From contig PKRH01000090.1 of assembly GCA_017577565.1 (NCBI GenBank), forward strand, positions 1 through 14,275: a DNA stretch of 14,275 nt, read 5' to 3'. Below are positions 12,924-14,275 of the stretch, in pieces (the first letter of the stretch is position 1; every line of letters starts with the position of its first letter). The position numbers and the translations under genes are program-made. The DNA is from Thermoanaerobacterales bacterium (GTDB taxonomy: Bacteria; Actinomycetota; Acidimicrobiia; Acidimicrobiales; JACDCH01). The notes beneath the pieces are model-generated. The model was not told the DNA's origin. It did not search any database and saw only the letters and a list, made by a program, of their open reading frames with translations.

Positions 12924-14275
12924 ATGGCCGCTGACCGGCACGACGCCGTCGTGATCGGCGCGGGGCCGAACGGCCTCGTCGCCGCCAACCTGCTCGCCGA
13001 CGCCGGGTGGGACGTGCTGGTCGTCGAGGCCGGCCCCCGCCCCGGCGGCGCCGTCCGCACCGAGGAGCTGACGGCTCCCGGGTTCCGCAACGACGTGTTC
13101 AGCGCCTTCTACCCCCTGGCGGCCGCGTCGCCGGTCATCGCCGCGCTCGACCTCGAGGCCCACGGCCTCCGCTGGCGCCACGCGCCGCTGGCCGTCGCCC
13201 ACCCCACCCCCGGCGGCCCGGCCGCGGTCGTCTCGCGCAGGCCGGGGGAGACGGCGGCGTCGCTCGACCGCTTCGCCCCGGGCAGCGGCGAGGCCTGGGA
13301 GCGGCTCGACGCCCGCTGGCAGGAGCTGGGCGGACCGCTGCTCGACGCCCTCCTCGCGCCGCTGCCGCCGCTGCGCCACGGCGCCCGCCTGGCCGCCCGC
13401 GTCGGCCCCCGCCGGTGGCTCGACGTCGCCCGCTTCGCCCTGCTGCCGGTGCGGCGCATGGCCGAGGAGGAGCGGCTGGGCGAGGGCGGGGCGCTGCTGC
13501 TGGCCGGCAACGCCCTGCACTCCGACCTCGCCCCCGGGTCGAACCTCAGCGGGCTGTTCGGCTGGCTGCTCGTGTCGCTCGGCCGGCAGGTCGGCTTCCC
13601 GGTCCCCGCCGGCGGGGCGCAGGCGCTGGCCGACGCCCTCGTGGCCCGGCTCGTCGCCCGCGGCGGGCGGGTCGTCTGCGGTCACCCGGTCGAGGAGGTG
13701 CTGGTCGAGGGCGGCACGGCCCGGGGTGTCGTGGTCGACGGCTCGCCGATCCTCGCCCGGCGGGCGGTGGTGGCCGCCTGCCACGCGGAGATCCTCTACC
13801 GCCGCCTCGTGCCGGCCGACGTCCTGCCGCCGGCCTTCCGCGACCGGCTCGCCCGCTTCCAGCGGGGCGACGGCACGGTCAAGGTCGACTGGGCGCTGCG
13901 GGCGCCGATCCCCTGGACCGACCCCGACGTCCGCCGGGCCGGCACGGTCCACATCGCCGACTCGCTCGATGAGCTGACCATGACCGCGGCCGAGCTGGCC
14001 TGCGGCCTCGTGCCCCGGTCGCCGTTCGTCGTGCTCGGCCAGATGACGACGGCCGACCCCTCGCGGTCGCCGGCGGGCACCGAGTCGGCCTGGGCCTACA
14101 CCCACGTCCCGGGCACGGTGGCGGGCGACGCCGCCGGTCGGATCACCGGCCGGTGGGACGCCGCCGACCGCGACGCCATCGTCGAGCGCATCGAGGCCCG
14201 GGTCGAGGCCCACGCGCCCGGCTTCCGCGACCTGATCCTCGAGCGCCACGTCATGACGCCGGCGGGCCTCGAGGC
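12924..14275 (+). CDS. Phytoene desaturase-like NAD(P)/FAD-dependent oxidoreductase, 3'-truncated by the window
   Basis: This is the N-terminal 450 residues of a CrtI-like flavoprotein, open to the end of the window. The dinucleotide-binding fold is at the start: AVVIGAGPNGLVAANLLADA (GxGxxG at about residues 12-17), ending in the ribose-binding acid LVVEAG. The conserved RPGGAVRTEEL and FRNDVFSAF follow, as in crtI/bacterial PDS-like proteins. Later landmarks are PVPAGGAQALADALVARLV (FAD/substrate-facing helix), the second FAD-contact region VEEVLVEGGTARGVVVDG, and VVAACHAEILYRRLV. About 70-80 residues with the C-terminal FAD motif are expected beyond the edge. Family members include carotenoid desaturases and isomerases, but this actinobacterial branch is mostly of unknown substrate, and no carotenoid genes are visible. 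ATG at 12924 has GGAAG twelve bases upstream, a weak site. Confidence 0.9.
   Translation, partial: MAADRHDAVVIGAGPNGLVAANLLADAGWDVLVVEAGPRPGGAVRTEELTAPGFRNDVFSAFYPLAAASPVIAALDLEAHGLRWRHAPLAVAHPTPGGPAAVVSRRPGETAASLDRFAPGSGEAWERLDARWQELGGPLLDALLAPLPPLRHGARLAARVGPRRWLDVARFALLPVRRMAEEERLGEGGALLLAGNALHSDLAPGSNLSGLFGWLLVSLGRQVGFPVPAGGAQALADALVARLVARGGRVVCGHPVEEVLVEGGTARGVVVDGSPILARRAVVAACHAEILYRRLVPADVLPPAFRDRLARFQRGDGTVKVDWALRAPIPWTDPDVRRAGTVHIADSLDELTMTAAELACGLVPRSPFVVLGQMTTADPSRSPAGTESAWAYTHVPGTVAGDAAGRITGRWDAADRDAIVERIEARVEAHAPGFRDLILERHVMTPAGLE

Noticed and set aside
11772..14249. 825-residue minus-strand open frame
   Set aside because: It runs antisense across the SHOCT tail, the 55-residue gene, the DUF1080 gene and the FAD oxidoreductase, all with clear family motifs on the other strand. 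No motif is seen in it.
1..14275. CRISPR arrays, tRNA or rRNA genes, transposases and integrase sites
   Set aside because: No regularly spaced repeats, no tRNA-like cloverleaf with a CCA-adjacent acceptor, no rRNA core sequence and no recombinase motifs were recognised.

Overview
The window is very GC-rich and carries short-spaced, densely packed genes with Shine-Dalgarno or GTG starts, an F420-type flavin oxidoreductase and at least one leaderless-looking promoter with a TANNNT -10 box. This points to a high-GC actinobacterium, possibly of the Acidimicrobiia type. That placement is inferred from gene content and style, not from a phylogenetic marker. No rRNA, tRNA, CRISPR array or insertion sequence was found.

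Left edge (1-1178): the window opens inside a LolD/MacB-type ABC transporter ATPase. Its C-terminal tail dissolves at about 680 into some 120 bases of long G and C runs. Out of that comes a broken sensor histidine kinase lacking its N-terminal half and its N box, with a change of frame near 908. This is either a decayed junction or an assembly error. A perfect hairpin follows and also serves the convergent gene.

Nucleic-acid and arsenic region (1218-5365): a minus-strand 1037-residue protein joins a PLD-type HKD nuclease domain, an SF2 helicase and a DUF3427 domain. It stands alone, with no methylase or other defence partner in view. Next come divergent arsR and an ArsI/CadI-type dioxygenase gene. 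They share a short spacer holding a perfect 13-bp inverted repeat that is a convincing ArsR operator. Downstream lies what looks like the C-terminal remnant of a CtaG-type cytochrome c oxidase assembly gene, interrupted by an in-frame amber codon.

Metabolic region (5830-10704): an F420-dependent LLM oxidoreductase is followed by a spacer with a pair of about 43-bp imperfect direct repeats flanking a hairpin. Then comes an overlapping run of three genes: a GH15 glucoamylase/trehalase-type enzyme, an MFS (DHA2) transporter and a small LapA-domain membrane protein. Overlaps of 8 and 4 bases suggest translational coupling.

Right part (10764-14275): an unrecognised 138-residue protein lies on the minus strand, and a palindrome-rich spacer contains a possible 53-residue ORF with a very good ribosome site. 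After this come a membrane protein with a SHOCT tail, a 55-residue helical microprotein, a DUF1080 protein with a leaderless-type promoter, and a phytoene-desaturase-like FAD oxidoreductase that runs off the window.

Most of the window is ordinary actinobacterial accessory and housekeeping content. The parts most worth a second look are the damaged ABC/kinase junction, the stand-alone nuclease-helicase, the ctaG-like remnant, and the repeat and palindrome structures in the spacers.
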